Positions 5,217 through 5,915 of a stretch of DNA of 5,915 bases are shown in pieces. Origin of the DNA: Bacteroidota bacterium (GTDB lineage Bacteria > Bacteroidota > Bacteroidia > Bacteroidales > UBA10428). The position numbers and the translations under genes were made by a program. The notes beneath the pieces were generated by a model. The model was not told the origin of the DNA, made no database searches, and saw only the letters and a program-made list of their open reading frames with translations. Position 1 is the stretch's first letter; each line of letters starts with the position of its first letter. Location of the stretch: the NCBI GenBank assembly GCA_017860375.1, contig JAGDMB010000171.1, positions 1 to 5,915 of the forward strand. The letters are read 5' to 3'.

Positions 5217-5915
5217 GCTGGTTTTTTTCTTGTTCGTATGATTTTGCCCACCTGGGCTTTTCCGAGCCGGATATAGTCCAATAATGGCCGGTCAGCAGGG
5301 CATGTAAAGCTGCAACATCCGCATTCCATGCAATCCATTACTTTTTCTTCTTCCAGCCGGTCAAAGAGGCTCCTCTGGAAAAGAGGCATCAGCAGATAGG
5401 GTTCGAGTCCCATGGGACAGGTATCGACACATTTGGAACACCTAATACAGGGCTGGATTTTCCCGCGCAGGGATTCCTTTTCGGAAAGCAGTACTATACC
5501 GGAACTGCCCTTTACCACAGGAACATCAAGGCTTGCTATGGCTTTGCCCATCATGGGGCCGCCGGCAATGATCTTCCCAGTATCATCCGGCATCCCCCCG
5601 ACTGCTTCAATTAGGGATGCAAGGGGTGTACCGATCCTCACCCTTAAATTGGCAGGTTGTTTCAGTGATTTCCCGGTAACGGTAACGATTCTTTCAAAAA
5701 GGGGCTTATTCTTTTGCACGGCTTCATATACGGCAAACGCGGTTCCGACGTTAAACGCCACAACACCCACATCGACCGGCAAACCGCCGGAAGGAACCTC
5801 GCGGTTCAGGATGGCTTTGATAAGCTGCTTTTCCCCGCCCTGCGGATATTTCACTTCCAGCACAGATACCGTGGTCCCGGGATATTTCTGCGCCAATACC
5901 TTAAGATTTTGAATC
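5213..5915 (-). CDS. rnfC: Rnf complex iron-sulfur subunit RnfC, 5' end outside window
   Basis: Peripheral, cytoplasm-facing subunit, thought to carry the NAD(H)-reactive flavin site and two 4Fe-4S clusters. The frame stays open to the window edge, with Ile-Gln-Asn-Leu-Lys-Val before a TTG at 5894-5896, so that TTG is an internal Leu and not the start. About 234 residues are visible of an expected 430-450. Numbering from that Leu, VKYPQGGEKQLI (15-26) is the RnfC signature. An SLBB-like segment with GTPLASLIEAVGG lies around 89-101, and AGGPMMGKAI at 111-120. Two CxxCxxCxxxCP motifs follow: Cys150, 153, 156 and 160, and Cys189, 192, 195 and 199, with an additional Cys194 in the second. The protein ends in a basic RTRKKPA tail. 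The stop overlaps the rnfD start as ATGA. The N-terminal half, with the glycine-rich nucleotide region, is not in view. Confidence 0.95.
   Translation of the reverse strand, partial: IQNLKVLAQKYPGTTVSVLEVKYPQGGEKQLIKAILNREVPSGGLPVDVGVVAFNVGTAFAVYEAVQKNKPLFERIVTVTGKSLKQPANLRVRIGTPLASLIEAVGGMPDDTGKIIAGGPMMGKAIASLDVPVVKGSSGIVLLSEKESLRGKIQPCIRCSKCVDTCPMGLEPYLLMPLFQRSLFDRLEEEKVMDCMECGCCSFTCPADRPLLDYIRLGKAQVGKIIRTRKKPA

Noticed and set aside
4461..5241. Overlapping + strand open frames opposite rnfD (160 and 168 codons)
   Set aside because: They are antisense to the conserved membrane protein RnfD, show no family resemblance, and have low-complexity composition that follows from RnfD codon use.
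5894..5896. TTG as the rnfC start codon
   Set aside because: The reading frame continues upstream to the window edge, and the known N-terminal half of RnfC would be missing; it is an internal Leu codon.
5412..5912. 166-codon open frame on the + strand opposite rnfC
   Set aside because: RnfC is certain from its 4Fe-4S motifs; the antisense product has no recognisable motif and no supporting ribosome binding site.

Overview
The window looks like chromosomal DNA of a mid-GC, probably anaerobic member of the Bacteroidota (Bacteroidales-like). Three things suggest this: the Rnf gene order C-D-G-E-A with no rnfB after rnfA, an oligopeptidase B of the type common in that phylum, and most genes starting without a clear Shine-Dalgarno sequence. 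The lineage is inferred from gene content and remembered family sequences, not from a phylogeny.

Layout. Positions 2-1702 (+) hold the C-terminal four fifths of an oligopeptidase B (prolyl oligopeptidase family S9A) with an intact Ser-Asp-His triad; its 5' end lies before the window. A 156-bp gap follows, between two convergent genes, and contains a short 7-bp tandem repeat. Positions 1859-2275 (-) hold a small cupin-like protein of unknown function. A second 156-bp gap (2276-2431) carries three alternating copies of an 8-bp inverted-repeat arm and CTTTGCG-type direct repeats. Positions 2432-5915 (-) are filled by a tight operon, in transcription order rnfC (5' end outside the window), rnfD, rnfG, rnfE, rnfA.

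How the genes work together. RnfC, D, G, E and A are five of the six subunits of the membrane-bound ferredoxin:NAD+ oxidoreductase. This complex couples electron flow between reduced ferredoxin and NAD+ to ion movement across the cytoplasmic membrane. RnfC carries the two visible 4Fe-4S motifs, RnfD and RnfG carry threonines for covalent FMN, and RnfA and RnfE each carry the Cys pair that ligates the intramembrane iron-sulfur cluster. RnfB, the ferredoxin-facing subunit, is not in the window and is predicted just upstream of rnfC. The rnf genes overlap or lie within 20 bp of each other (4-bp ATGA overlap C/D, 8-bp overlap D/G, gaps of 20 and 19 bp), so they are very likely co-transcribed and partly translationally coupled. 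OpB and the cupin-like protein have no evident functional link to Rnf.

The window is mostly ordinary core-metabolism sequence, and I do not see a convincing new system in it. The points most worth a second look are the repeat cluster behind rnfA, the orphan cupin-like gene, a canonical A7 slippery heptamer at the rnfC/rnfD junction, an unusually strong ribosome binding site for rnfG, and family-motif departures in OpB and RnfG.
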